Origin: Pyrocephalus nanus
Lineage: Eukaryota; Chordata; Aves; Passeriformes; Tyrannidae
Length of the DNA stretch: 64,000 nt
Assembly (NCBI GenBank): GCA_038380795.1
Contig: CM076269.1
Coordinates: forward strand, 1,674,001 to 1,738,000
Direction: 5' to 3'
Of this stretch, positions 24,730-37,015 are shown piece by piece (position 1 is the first letter of the stretch; each line of letters starts with the position of its first letter). Below the pieces are notes generated by a model that was not told the DNA's origin, did no database searches, and was given only the letters and a program-made list of their open reading frames with translations. The translations under genes and the position numbers were made by a program.

Positions 24730-24753
24730 AAACAAACAAACAAACAAACAAAA
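24730..24753 (+). repeat. (AAAC)n microsatellite
   Basis: About five to six AAAC units followed by an A run. No retrocopy body is visible next to it. Confidence 0.92.
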
Positions 24754-25150
24754 ATTTAGCAAAGCCTAGAAAGCTTTCCTTAGTTATTTTAGCACAGCAA
24801 AGTTAGCATGGTCCCTGCTTTGGGTGAAGAGCCAAAATGTCTTAGATACACTGCTAAACTCTACAGTAATATAAAGGACATAGTTATGTCCTGACTATTT
24901 AATTTTTTCCATCAAAAATTCGATTCAATTAAAAATTCTGTTCAAGGTGAAATGCACCTAAAAATTTGCTCTAATTTAGAATTAATGTTATGTCTGTTCA
25001 TCCAATCAATAAGTTTGATTTCTTTATTAGCTTCTTGACCAAGTCCAGGATTTCTCCCTTCTCCAGGAATTTGGTTTCACTTCCATGCAAGTGTTAAATC
25101 ACTACAATTTTCAAGCTTGGAGATTATAAATATGACATGATCTCTGTTGG

Positions 25151-25175
25151 AAAAAAAAAAAAAAAAAAAAAAAAA
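25151..25175. repeat. Poly(A) run, 25 bases
   Basis: Uninterrupted A homopolymer. No polyadenylation hexamer or gene-like sequence lies immediately upstream, so it may be a simple slippage product. Confidence 0.97.
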
Positions 25176-26894
25176 GCTGAATTTTAGCAGTTTTCTAATA
25201 CTGATTCAAAAAGTTTTAGATATCAACTCTTCAGTCACCCTGAACCCAGGATTACCCCTTATTTTCATGGTCTGGTTTTCCCTAACACTTTTGGGATTTG
25301 AAATTAAATAAAAGATGTGAATATGTGTGTACATGGCAGTGATGTTTATCATGCTGTATGCTAGTAAAAAGAGAGAGAATTGATATCTTTTAGGTTTTTA
25401 TCTCAGGCAGATAGTAGGCTCCACAATTTATTATTTAAACAACATTTCAGATTTCACAGTGCAAGTTAATGAGCTACTCTACAGGAGGAAAAACTATATT
25501 TTTCCTCAGATTTATAAGCAGACTTTCAAACTGAGACCTGCAGAAATGTTCTTTGCATTTGTGACCGTAATATCTGATATCTAAGCAGGGATAAAATATA
25601 GTCTTATTCCTGGGAATGGATTTTCTTGTCTTTATTGAAAAATTAAGTCACCACAGAAATTAATTGAATTTTAAAAGACTTGTCATAACTCCATTTCTTT
25701 ATATATCTATTTAGTAAACATGAAATAAAAAGAATGACTGAAACCTATTTAAAATCTCTTTAAGTGAAAATGTTGGAGAAAGGAAAAAAAAAAAATCCAG
25801 CTTATCAGCTCATGTCCATGTATTAATTCTTCGGGGTTTACTCTTTTTTCTGTGATCTATTTTACATTAACATCAGAGATCATAGTGCACCAAAGAATGT
25901 TTCTCTCTTTATCTCAGGTTGTGCCTCAGTGAATCTTAAGCTGTTCAGTCATGACTTTAAACCCTCAAGGTCTTTTAATGAAAAAAATACACATTTCTAG
26001 AGTTACAGCTACCTGTGGCTCAAATGGGATTGCTCTGCTCTGTCCAAGCCTGCCTCCCACTTGAACCATATAAATTGTGACAAGTATTTTTCTAGCTGAG
26101 AAATCGCTGCCTTTGTTGGCAAATTTGGTGGTATGTGCTGCATGAAATGTATGAGGAGACTTCCACTGGGATGAGAATCACCTTGCTCAGCAGAAGTGAA
26201 AAGAGAGTTTTCTTTATCAGTTTGGGATGTTACCTACAGAGGAATACCCTGATCCCTAAGACATTGCCTTAGAACAGCTCTCTAAATTATTCACTGTGAT
26301 ATGGAGCAACAATAGAGAGGATATGCCAGCTGTGTCCATGTTAAAAATGATGCTGCCCTCCTGTCCAGTCTGGGGGCCCCTAAAAGTTAAGACAGACATG
26401 AGTTCCCCCACTGAAACCCAAGAGTTCCTACCAACTTCAGCACAAAACCAGATTTCACATCTTCCAGTTGCATCTTGGTGCATCAGGCAGAGCAAGGGGC
26501 ATGGGAAATAAGTGAAGCAATAGAATGCAGAAGTAATTATTCTGAATAGATCCTGAAAGAAATCTTTGAGTGGATATCTCGTCCTGGCAAACCCCATTTA
26601 GCCCAAGTAAAAGCCAGCCTGGGCTTTCCTGGTCATGTGAATCCACAAACAGAGCAGTCATACACACTAACCAGATTTTTCCTAGATTAAAATAGTATAT
26701 CCATTGCTTTAAAAAACGTGTGAGCAGGCTGGTTCTAATTACAGACACTTAAATAAGATACAAAAACGAGGGGCCAGATTGTATTCTCAATTTTTCAAGT
26801 GCCATCTCCTCAGTCTGCACAGGGCACACTTTATATTCTCAGAGATCCATCCTGAACAGCTCAGAACAAAATTGGGTTTACGTATCGCTGTCCC

Positions 26895-26898
<4 letters not shown>

Positions 26899-26925
<27 letters not shown>
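26899..26925. repeat. Poly(A) run, 27 bases
   Basis: The longest A run in the window. The sequence after it becomes noticeably more GC-rich (26945-27300) and leads into an unclassified repeat copy. Confidence 0.97.
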
Positions 26926-27156
26926 TTATTCAGTTTGTTATATTGTTGAGGCAGCCCACAGGCCTCAGGTACTGCACAGCCACTGAGCTGAGGAAAGCAG
27001 GAGGTGGTGGATGGATGGCCATAGGCAGCTGTTTGCTCTGCAAGCACTTGTGCTGGTTTAGGAAGTTGCTGCCAGCAGCAATCGCTCATTGTCACTCTGA
27101 GGAGCTTTGCTGCTCCCACCATTACGTGGTGGGGAGGCTGCAGAACCAGCTCTGCT

Positions 27157-27545
27157 GTTTAAAAACAGTTGCAGCGGATGGTCTGAGCTAACAGGACTGA
27201 TTTCCCTGTGAACAACATGGGTGGGAGCCTTCACAAAAACAGCTTTGCCAGTGATTTGTGCCGACAGCCGGCTGCTGGGTGGCAATTCGAGCAACTGGGG
27301 GTCACTGGAGAGGGTGTAAAACCTCAGTCCAGCATGCCCAGATCAGGAAAAGAATATCACACTCCAAAGATCACACATCATTCAGGTGGGACCTCTCCTG
27401 TGCCAGGCTTCAGCAGGGAGATCCACAAGCTGAAAGGACTTCTTTCCTGGTTGCTGGAAGGGTTTTTACGACAATCTTAATAAAAGTAATTTTATCCAAT
27501 CCGAACTTTTGCAGTCACACAAACAGGAGCCTCAGCTTTGCTGAA
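27157..27545 (+). repeat. Unclassified interspersed repeat, copy A
   Basis: This segment is a diverged copy of 29316-29690. The left block 'gatggtctgagctaacagg' / 'actgatttccctgtgaac' and the right block 'ttgctggaagggtttttac' / 'gcagtcacacaaacaggag' match the other copy in the same order, with nearly the same internal spacing. An AATAAA lies near 27479-27484, about 60 bp before the right end of homology. That fits an LTR or a LINE tail, but I cannot name the family. The four overlapping frames (78-101 codons on both strands) are best explained as part of this repeat, not genes. Confidence 0.65.
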
Positions 27546-29256
27546 CATTTCCTCTGCTTGTAGTAAATTATACTAGTTTTATGATTCAAGGGTGTGTTTT
27601 CCTTATGTTAAACTCTCTCCATGTATTGGTGAATGCTAATCTATTTTTATTAAGATCAGTTTGGACTCAGCTGATTAAAATAGTGTAGGTAAGAGCTATG
27701 CAATAATCCAGAAAGCCTGATAGCAGTCTTTGTTTTCTATTTTGGAATCGACCTTAATTAAAGAAGCAAGGTCCTGATCCTCAGCTGGTTTATAGGGACA
27801 TTATTTTTGATGGAGCTATGGCAATTGTCACTCATTCAGTGTCTGATCCTGTGACTGTGCCTTGTTTGTTTTTCACGAGGTTTATTCTCTTTCACTGTTA
27901 ATGAAATGTTTCCTGCTCCATTTCCTGAATAAGAATGTCAGCTGGCTGAAAAAAAGATTCCTCAACTACATCTGTACAGCAACCAGACTTTCCCCTGTGC
28001 CCATTGACACCAACTCCAATAGAGATTAATTAGTTTAAGAGTTGAGAAGCTGGTCATGAGGTTTTCTGATTTTTGACAGGTTTTTAAATAAACATAAAAG
28101 TAAACTTTGAGTTTAAGAACCATGCCATTTTTGTAAGGTTTGCATATTTAAGTGGTGTAATATAAATTAACCACTATTTCATTACTGATTGGCAATCAGA
28201 AAAAAAAAAAAAAAAGGGGTTTAGCGCAGTAAAACTAAATAACTAGTTAATTTTCTAGGTTTTCCATGGATGCATGTTTTACCTTCAGCTGTATGATGTA
28301 ACTTTTACCTTATCAGCTACATGATCTCATGATTCACTGAAAGATTGATCACAGTATAGTACACAAAGCAAAAGGTGTCCCCAGCCATTATGAAAACTTC
28401 AGAACTCTTGACAGAATTTAATTACTCCACTTATTACAAAGCTTCATTTCATAGCAATTAATATTTTGCTATCAGAAAGTTGAGGGGTTATGGGAATCAA
28501 ACTTTTAGCAAGTTCTATCTGTTTATCAAAGCTGATGATGGTTTCTGTGGAATGAACACTCTTGGTGATAACCATTTCTTTTTAATTTCTCTGTCCCTGG
28601 CTGGTGACTGAAGGAACAGCTTTTCAAATTGCACGAAGGCTTAATTTCACTACAAAACAGTGCATACTGAATTACCTCTGGGTTCTGGTAGGATTATTTG
28701 ATTATGGACCTGAGTAAGCAAGTATGGTCAAGTCTATGGTGAAATAGTAATCAAATTCAAAATCTTTGGAAATGATAGAATGATTGAATTTTGGAGAAAG
28801 CAGGAGTTCTTAAATGAAATGTTTAGTCCATAATATAGATAGGACAGTTTCCAAGTGACTAAAACATCTGCATGGTCCATCCTGTTCTCTTGGTGAGAAC
28901 CCCATCTAAAAGAATTTCTCATATAATACATTAATGTGATTCAGATCCCACTATTTCCCCTTTGAATTTGACAGGACAAGGCTTTTCTCTTTAATGTACT
29001 CAGCACACTCTAAAACCAGATAATAGAACCTTTCTGCTCATCGAGGATGAGTAACCTTATGATGTCTACGTATCACAGATGTCGAGCTAGATTTTTTTAA
29101 AACTATCTCTACAGCTTTATTAAAAATACTTGCCTGACATTCAAGTTCACTTTGTCTACAAGGCTATGTGAGCCCCCTGTGTCATACAGAAAATTCTACT
29201 TCATGCCCCATTTCTGTTTTGAGAGTAAAAGAACGTGTTCAAATAGAGAGGAAAAC
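27546..29256. other. AT-rich unique DNA between two repeat copies
   Basis: No open frame of interest, so no support for an internal retroviral coding region between the copies. The first 250 bp (27600-27780) contain several AT-rich motif clusters (ATTAAG, GATTAAAA, TTAATTAAAG) that look like conserved non-coding DNA by style only. A 16-base A run is at 28200-28215. Confidence 0.5.
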
Positions 29257-29277
29257 TTTTTTTTTTTTTTTTTTTTT
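29257..29277. repeat. Poly(T) run, 21 bases
   Basis: T homopolymer about 40 bp upstream of repeat copy B. It creates F/K-rich artefact frames on both strands. Confidence 0.97.
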
Positions 29278-29315
29278 AAATGCCTAAAAGTACAAATGAC
29301 CTTTGGACATAAAAT

Positions 29316-29690
29316 TTGTTTTTTTAAAAAAACTAGTAGATGGTCTGAGTTAATAGGACTGATTTTCCTATAAACAAACATAGGAGTGTTCACAGGAACA
29401 ACTCCATCACCACACAGCTTAGTTTTATTGTCTGACTCTTAGTGGCCTCTTTGGTGTTTCAGAAACTAGCAAAATTAAAACAAGGAATTTTTTTGTTTAC
29501 TTTAGTTTGGTTTGGTTTCTTTTTAAGAAAAACAAAAAAGGAAAGTCTCAAGATATCTGCTTCAGTTTAAGGTAAATGCTGTGACTCTTTTTCCTCGTTG
29601 CTGGGAGGATTTTACAATAGTTTTAGTGAAAGTAATTAATCTGAACACCCATAGTCACACAAATAGGACACTCAAATTTTTTTAACTTTT
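29316..29690 (+). repeat. Unclassified interspersed repeat, copy B
   Basis: Homologous to 27157-27545. The left block is 'gatggtctgagttaatagg' / 'actgattttcctataaac', and the right block is 'ttgctgggaggattttac' / 'agtcacacaaataggacac'. The offset is 2162 bp at the left block and 2147 bp at the right, so the internal lengths differ by only ~15 bp. This copy is AT-richer and appears more decayed. It has no coding capacity. Confidence 0.65.
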
Positions 29691-32600
29691 CCTATTTCCA
29701 TAAATTTTTGTTTACAAATTCATACAAATTTTTCTTTAATTATACATTAATTTAATTTAAAATGTTTTTGCTGTTAGAGTAGGCTGTTTTCAGGTTCCAT
29801 TATTCTTTAGACCTGTTTTTCATCTTGTGCCAATGAATGTATATAATTTACAGTCCAAAATGCATATTTACTTGGACTGTGATTCTACAGGTGAATTCAC
29901 ACAGGAAGATCCCCCTCATCTATCTCAAACCTCTGCACTTGTGTGAATGAGCATATACATGAGCTGTAGTGCACAAGTGATGACTGAAGCTGCTTTTAAT
30001 AATTTTTCTGAAATGTCCTTATGTTGCCTTTATTCCATATTTCTCAGCTTCAAAAAGTCCACGGTATAATATATGCCCTTGCTCAAAAATATCTTCCTTT
30101 GGAGGAAATAGGCATTTTATTTTACTGCTTTTTAAGCTTTCAAGTACATTTTGGGAAAGAAAAGATTTAGTGTATGAATCACATATCTGGCTTTAAAAGC
30201 AGCAACTATTTATAAACTGTAACACAAACCAGATCTCTCTTATCTGATATTTTGACTGACTCACTTTGCAACAAATGCTACAAAAGGGATCAAACTACTT
30301 CCTTATGTCCTCTAAGATTATTATCTTAAACACACTAACCAAAATATGCTTTAAAAAACTCACAGCTAGAAGTGTATAATGTTACCATTGTGAGTACTCT
30401 CACATGAACATTCTCTTACAGTTCTAGCACATTTACAGTTCGCCTCCTTGTTTTAAGGATTTAGGAAAAACATGAAACTGGTTGCATAAACTTTATTCAG
30501 ACTATGACAGTGAAGACAGAGAATGAACATGAGATCTGCCTGCACTAAAGAGGAGACTGTGTTAGAAGCAGCCTGGACCCTGAAAGGTGATCTTCTGGTC
30601 AGACCCTGCTTACTCAGAGCAAATCTTCACACAGGTGACAAAAGACATTCCCAAAGAACACTTTTTTTGGAATAAAGTCCAGAACTGCACCTCCATTCCT
30701 TCCTATGTCAGTCACAGGCTGCCACTTTCCTCTGTTTATCTTTGCAGGATGTTTTTTACAGCCCACACCGCATTTGATTTATTGAGTTGTTGGATGAACA
30801 AGTGCTGACAAGGAATTTGGAGCATTTATTACATTCAAGCAGAAGGTTGTTGTGTTTTGCTTGCTTGTTGTATTTGTTTTAGTGTAAGTTCCACTGGCAT
30901 GATGAATGAAACCTCTACACATTCCAGCATGGCTTTCTGGTATCTTGGTTTCTTTTCTTAGAGTAAACATTGAATTTAAATGTGTAGAACACATTTCTTC
31001 ATAGGTTTGGGCTTCTTATCTCACCTAATTCTATGTTAGGGGAGAGGAAGGAGGATCTAACTCCTTACCTGTAGTATCAGCATCCTGGGAAGGTGGTATG
31101 AACTACAACATCCCTGGCTGACTCTTAAAGAAAAATACAGCTGAAAACCTTGTCCCCTTTAAAAGAAGAAACCACTTGAGCACTTGAGACTGCAGCTGAC
31201 AGGAGACTGCAGAAAGCTTTCCATAAATATTTATAATTTCTTGATTCCTATGCCAACCTCAGCGTAAGGTTTAACAAACTAAAGAACTCCTTTAAAAAGT
31301 GACACAAAAATTGCAAATATACTTTCAAAGTGTATTTTAGAAGTATTTTTTCCAGCAATTTTCATGGAAAAATAGCTACAATTTGCATTATTTCTGCTAG
31401 GGGCAGACTAAGAAAAAAAGAAAGCAAAACACTATTTAAGGAGCAAATCTATACTAGTTGGAATATAAACTTAAAAAAATCATATATCAGGGATAAAGTT
31501 TTATTGTACCCTTTTCTAGGGATCAAATCAAGCACTATGGAGTCAGGATCACAATTCTGGGAAAGCAAAAAATACAGTATTTTGGAAACACCTGACAAAA
31601 TACTTTAGACTTCTGTCTCTTTGCCAGTTAACAAATCATTTTTGAACTAATCCCCATCTTTTGTTTTTGACCAGCTCTTTTATATTCTGCTTACCCTTCA
31701 TTGAACAAACTCACTTGCCTGCTTTTCTGTCCTTGTATAGCTATGTGGATAACTGGAACACCTTATGCCCTTCCAGAGTACTAAAAATTCCTAAAAAAAA
31801 TCAGTTTTATCCAATCTTCTTTTATGGGATCACAGGCACCGCTTGAACATCTGTTGATCTTTTGTCCTGCTTTGACTACAGCCTTGATGACCCTTCTCAG
31901 CTCCCAAAACTGAGAGGGGAAACAGTAGGGAGTTCAGCTCCTCATTCTTTCATAACTCGCAGCTCCAAGGATAAAAATGGGAAACAAATATGACCAGGAA
32001 TGCCTTCTTGGTTCTCTTTCCCCTTAAAGCTCTTTTCCTTTATTTTTTTTTTTCCCTCCTCTCAGCATCTGCCTGAATTCAATTTCTTCTGAAGCCCTTA
32101 CTGACAATTTTTCATGGATCTTTTGAGTGGAGAAAAACAGCCCTTTTACTTTTCTGAACCATTTTTAGCAGAGAGCCTTGAAGTAATCTCTCTCACTGAA
32201 GAAAACAGGTCTCCTCATATCGTTTTCCACACAAGGCACTTAGAGAAGAAGCTAAGACAAACACAAAATGGATGGAATCATTTGCAGGAGAGCACATTAA
32301 ATTGCTGATGGCCAGTGGTGGTTACTTTGGAAAGGGCTGACCATGGCATTTGCAGCTTGTTATGGTTGTACCAGATTTTGTATAGTTTTTTGTTGGTTTT
32401 TTTTTTTTTTTTTTTACTGTCCAGTCCTTCATAATGCATCAGACCTCATTAGGGCAATTTGTTTGTGTCAATTCCTGTTACAAAAATGGGAGGCACATGG
32501 CTGGAGCACTGTAATAGCAGCCTGTCTCAGGGACTGTGCTGAACTGCTCTGTGATGTGCCTTGGATTTTATAAATAATTGAAAACAGTAAGTGGCAGGAG

Positions 32601-35477
32601 AGCTAGCAGCAGGAAGCACACAACTCACTGGAGTCTGTGTGTGAGCAGCTCCCCTGGACTAAATAAAATCAATAATCACCAACCAGCCTTTCTTGGGTAC
32701 TATAAAAGCTAAAGATCCCATATTGCCTTTTAGAAATGAAAACCAAGTAATTGACAGCAGTGACAGCTGCTGAGAGCACACCACTCACTGCCTGCACTCA
32801 GGGCCTCTTTCCTCTCCCTCCACCAGCAGAAACAACAGATATATTGCAAACACCAGTGACTGGCATTGCTGTCGCACACAAAGAAAGAACTCACTTGTTG
32901 CCTTATAATTGGGAAAGAAAAAAAAAAAAAAATGGAAGCACTGCCAGCAAAATGTTGTTAATGAGGCACTCTATGGGCTCTGATTTCAAAAGCCAAAATT
33001 TGCTTAAATCAAAATAATAAGGAAGAATTCTCTGGGATACTACTGAGAATTCAGACAGCTCTTGATGTGTCCCCTCCATCCCACTCTAGTTCTATACATT
33101 CCCCAGCACCACCAGCTGGGGATAATAATAGGAAGGAAATGTGCTACCTGACTCAGTGTATTGCTGTGAGATTATTAATCAGTCAATGTTTGTGAAGTAC
33201 AAGGAAAATGAAATGCTACACACAAGTGTTAAATATTATCTTTTCCCAGGCTCCCTCTCCCCCTCCAGCCTTTCAGCTGCTCTTACTCCCTTCTCCTGCA
33301 GATTACTGTACACTTTGGAGTGTGTATTTGCAGCATACCTAAACAGCACACCAGGATTCCAGTCTGCAGAGTGGGCTTGCTTTCAGGAGGCGAGGTCTGT
33401 TCTGTGAAATGTGTCTGAAAAACTTTCCACGGTCATTTGCTGCAGAGAACCCTGAATAAGCTATTCCCTTACCAAGTTTTCTTTCCCACTAGCCTAAAAT
33501 CACTCTAAATATCCGAGACAGCAGCTAACCTACTTTATACTGAAGCGTTGACTCATGACTATCTGAGTGCTTTGTACCTGCATGCATCCCCTGCTGATGG
33601 ACTGCTTTTCTGCTCCGGAATAAGCAAGACAAAAACTGCATTAGATCTGGAACCTTCCCAAGGCTTACCGGTGCCCTGGGGCTTTTTATGGGCCATTCAC
33701 ACCCTTGTCACGACGAGGAGAGTCAACAACCCCTTCCTTCCCTTGAAAAGAGAGAGCCTAAAATATCCTCTTCTCTGACAGCAAAATCCCTATTTTAAAA
33801 GACATTCTGGAACACTCAGCGTCTTCCTGCTCCTACCCATCAACCCCATTTCCCTGTTGAGGTCCTTCTGTGCCTGGAAGCTGAAGTGAGCTGAGAGCAG
33901 CATCCTCAGCCACTCTCCAGGAAAGGATAATTCTGAGGAGTGCTGGGGGCAGGTGAGAGCACCAGGCAGGGCAGAGCTGCAGCTCCTTTCCAAATTACAC
34001 CTCCCAAACGATGGATTCTGCTGATCTGAAATGTGCATCCTTCACTGGCTGTTTTCAACAGCTAAACAAAACATTTCTGGGAAAGCGCAGTTTAATACGT
34101 GGCAAATGCTTCTTTTGCCATCTTCTGAGTTATTGTTATGAGGATGTGTTTTTGCTTTAAATGAATTGACTTCACATTTTCACAGCCCTCTGCGCTGTGA
34201 GTGACACAGGGTCTGTGTTAGTTCCCCATTAGAAAAATCAAATTTCCTATGTAATTGGAGATAGATTAAAAGGACTTCATCAGTCATCATCCAATTTCTC
34301 TTTTCTCATTTCTCTAAGGCATTATGTTCTAAAGTATATAGGATTGGTGGAGGGGTTTTGTTTTCCTTTTTTTTTTCTTTTTCTTTTTTTTCCCTTATTT
34401 TTCTTAAGTCTTCAAATTCAGCCCAAACAAGCTTTTTACTTGATGGATCTCCTATACCTTGGGAAGAGCAGGATATCAGGACTGTCATACCTTATATGAT
34501 GGACAATGCCAAGATCTGAAAATCTCTCAATGATTGACAAGAGCTGAACTTTCCAAGTTCTCAGACCTCGATTGAAAAACGACCTTTTCTGTCAGACTTT
34601 TATCTCAGGATGGCAATTTTGGTGGGTGAGGCATTCAAAGGTAAGGGAACAGCTCTGGTAAAAGAGCTGGGGTAGTGCCCTTTCAAATATAGCATGTCCA
34701 AAGACTGAGCACACTGACACTACTGTAGCCAAGCCTCCTAAATTTATTCCATGTTCAGTGCCTTCACATCCAAATAAATATCCACGTATCTTTACAGAAG
34801 TTAATCAGCAGTAGTTGAATTTTATTTCTTCTTTTAGGACTTTTTTTTCCCATGTAATACAAGCAGCCTGAGGCAGGACCTCATAATTGTCCTTGCAATC
34901 TTATCCTGCCTTTTCCAACACTTAGTAGATACTACTGTGATAAACTCCTAATTCTTTTACTCCAGCTAAAGGAGAGTATTATCTGTTTCCCAATACACAA
35001 ACTTTATTGCCCATATATTAAAATTGAGAGCAACTTGAAGAGTTTGTCCAAAGATTCTATGAGTGGTTATTATCCGATATACTTCTAAAAGAAAGTAGTG
35101 TCATTTCACATCCTTGTGAGGAGAATTTTGATTTTTCATTACAGTGCAAACAATAGGGTTCACAAAGAAAGTTTATTTGGTTTTTTTACATCTTTCATTT
35201 TTTTCCCCTGAATAGCCACTAACATAGAAGCAATTTGGGAATGCAAAGAGCTTGGGTGGGAGTTCCCCTCAGGTGGCACAAGCAGTCTGCCTGCTTCCAT
35301 AAAATCTGCGTACAGGTGAGGAGGAAGTGGTACTTAAGATTAAAAATCTCTCATTATTATATCACAAAGCATTTTTCAGTATCTGTAAGGCAGAATCAAG
35401 GTGTTTGATCGTGCACCTGCCCAATGGATGCACAGTTTCAACGAGTATCATAGAAATTACTCAGATATATGAGAAAT
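29691..35477. other. AT-rich unique DNA, no gene seen
   Basis: Frames of 60-92 codons only, none with a domain. A T run of 19 bases is at 32397-32415, and pyrimidine-rich tracts lie near 34357-34395. A slightly GC-richer patch at 33790-34040 carries an 82-codon minus frame with no recognisable product. Confidence 0.55.
32397..32415. repeat. Poly(T) run, 19 bases
   Basis: Uninterrupted T homopolymer. It produces a phenylalanine run in an overlapping chance frame. Confidence 0.96.
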
Positions 35478-35540
35478 AGGGTTGGACTTGATGATCTCAG
35501 AGGTCCTTTCCAACCCGGCTGATTCCATGATTCTGTGTGA
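35478..35540 (+). repeat. CR1 LINE 3' tip
   Basis: The classic avian CR1 terminus is present: 'agggttggacttgatgatc', 'tcagaggtcctttccaaccc', then 'gattccatgattctgtg', the octamer end. Only ~60 bp remain, so the copy is a very short 5' truncation. It is well preserved compared with the other tails. Confidence 0.95.
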
Positions 35541-36858
35541 AAATCACGTGCAAGCGTGGTCACCATAACAGGCAGCTGGATGAGGAGCTAATTAAAATGT
35601 TCATCAAGGATGTAGTTTAGTTAAGCTTAGCTGCATCGTGTCAGCTTACTGATCCCACGTGTCTTCTGCCCTACAGTGACATCAAATCTAACAGCAGAGG
35701 GTGAATTTTGAACATTTTCAGGCACTTCATAGCTACAGGCAGATGATACTACAGGCAGCTTGTACTTTAAAGTAACACGGACTATGAGAGTTAGTTGTGC
35801 TTTAAAAAACCACCATAATTCTTCAATAATTAGACAAAAAAATTAAAAACTAATTTAGAAAATAGTTATCTGAATACCTCTAATTTAATCTTCAATGTAA
35901 AGGCACTTCAGACAATTGCCTCATTGCTCAATTGAAAGAATATCCTGGGAAACTTTTTTCGCAAAAAGCAAAGGATCAGTTCTGTAAATTAAAATACTCT
36001 GTTCTAGAATTACTACCAGAGAGCAGGAAAACACCATAAAGACCGTGTGTCCATTCTAATGAGCTCGGATTTCAAATGTGGGAATACTGACAACGAACTG
36101 CTTGCAAACAAGCTAAAGAATTATTTGCAGACATTATTTGGCAAATTCACTGAATAAATTATTCTCTATGAATTATTCACCCAACTCTATTACTTACCCT
36201 CATCAGGCATTAAAGGCATCGAAACTTGAGCTTTATTGTTAACCATTATAATTATGAATTATAATTAATTCCTAACAATGTTGTCAAGAGACTGCAACAT
36301 GACTGAAAAGTGCCCAACATTCCAAAGGTATCCCTGACACAAATAATTCCCTCAATGCAAAACATGGCATTAAAACAGGCTGAAAATAAATCACCACCAA
36401 TGAGTAAGCAATACAATAATTTGCTGCTAAAACAATTAACATTTCAAATGTTAATTCTTCTATTCTCTGCAGCCACATAACAATGAGTCACTGAGCTGGA
36501 GAAAGCTGCCAACAAACCTAACTGGGCAACACAAGGGAAAAAGAAAGTTCTGGAGAGTTACCTCCTATCTCTTTGTAGCAGTTGGTGGGCACTTTTTAAA
36601 GCATTGTTTGCCTCATAGCTTAGTGCCACTGAGAATCACGATATTTAGGTATTTCTCTGGGTTTTTTTTAAATAAAAATAATGAAGAAAATGAAAGGTGA
36701 TAGCCCTTACACCTGTTCACTGTGTTCATCCTACTTACATGAAACACATGAATGAAATATTCATTTGAAAGGCATTCCACCCTCTTCATAAGGAAAACTG
36801 AATGTCTGTATTCTGTCTTTGCTCCTTTGCAACATATTCCTGCAGTAGTTAAATTTTA
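35541..36858. other. AT-rich unique DNA, no gene seen
   Basis: No named repeat and no convincing frame. Short palindromic AT-rich stretches occur near 36235-36275. Confidence 0.55.
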
Positions 36859-36924
36859 CTTTTCTTTCTTTCTTTTTCTTTCTTTCCTTCTTTCTTTCTT
36901 TCTTGCTTGCTTGCTTGCTTGCTT

Positions 36925-36987
<63 letters not shown>

Positions 36988-37015
36988 TTCTCTCTTCTTT
37001 CTTTTATTTTGGGAT
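36859..37015 (+). repeat. Composite pyrimidine microsatellite (CTTT/CTTG/CT)
   Basis: About 150 bp of almost pure C/T, arranged as (CTTT)n, then about five CTTG units (36901-36923), then (CT)n, (CTTT)n and (CT)n again. The only purines inside are the Gs of the CTTG block. It is open in all frames and produces leucine/serine/phenylalanine-rich artefact peptides. Mirror-symmetric polypyrimidine tracts of this length can form triplex (H-) DNA and are usually polymorphic. Confidence 0.97.

Larger units (their letters stand above)
18064..26898. other. AT-rich unique DNA, no gene seen
   Basis: Only short frames of up to 96 codons occur, none with a domain. T runs occur at 20155-20170, 21320-21336 and 22732-22749. 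Nothing here can be named apart from the simple repeats listed separately. Confidence 0.55.

Noticed and set aside
31071..31086. 16-nt minus-strand exon-like segment between 'ccttcccag' and CAG|GTAAGG
   Set aside because: No branch point, not divisible by three and no conserved context. Decoys of this quality are common.
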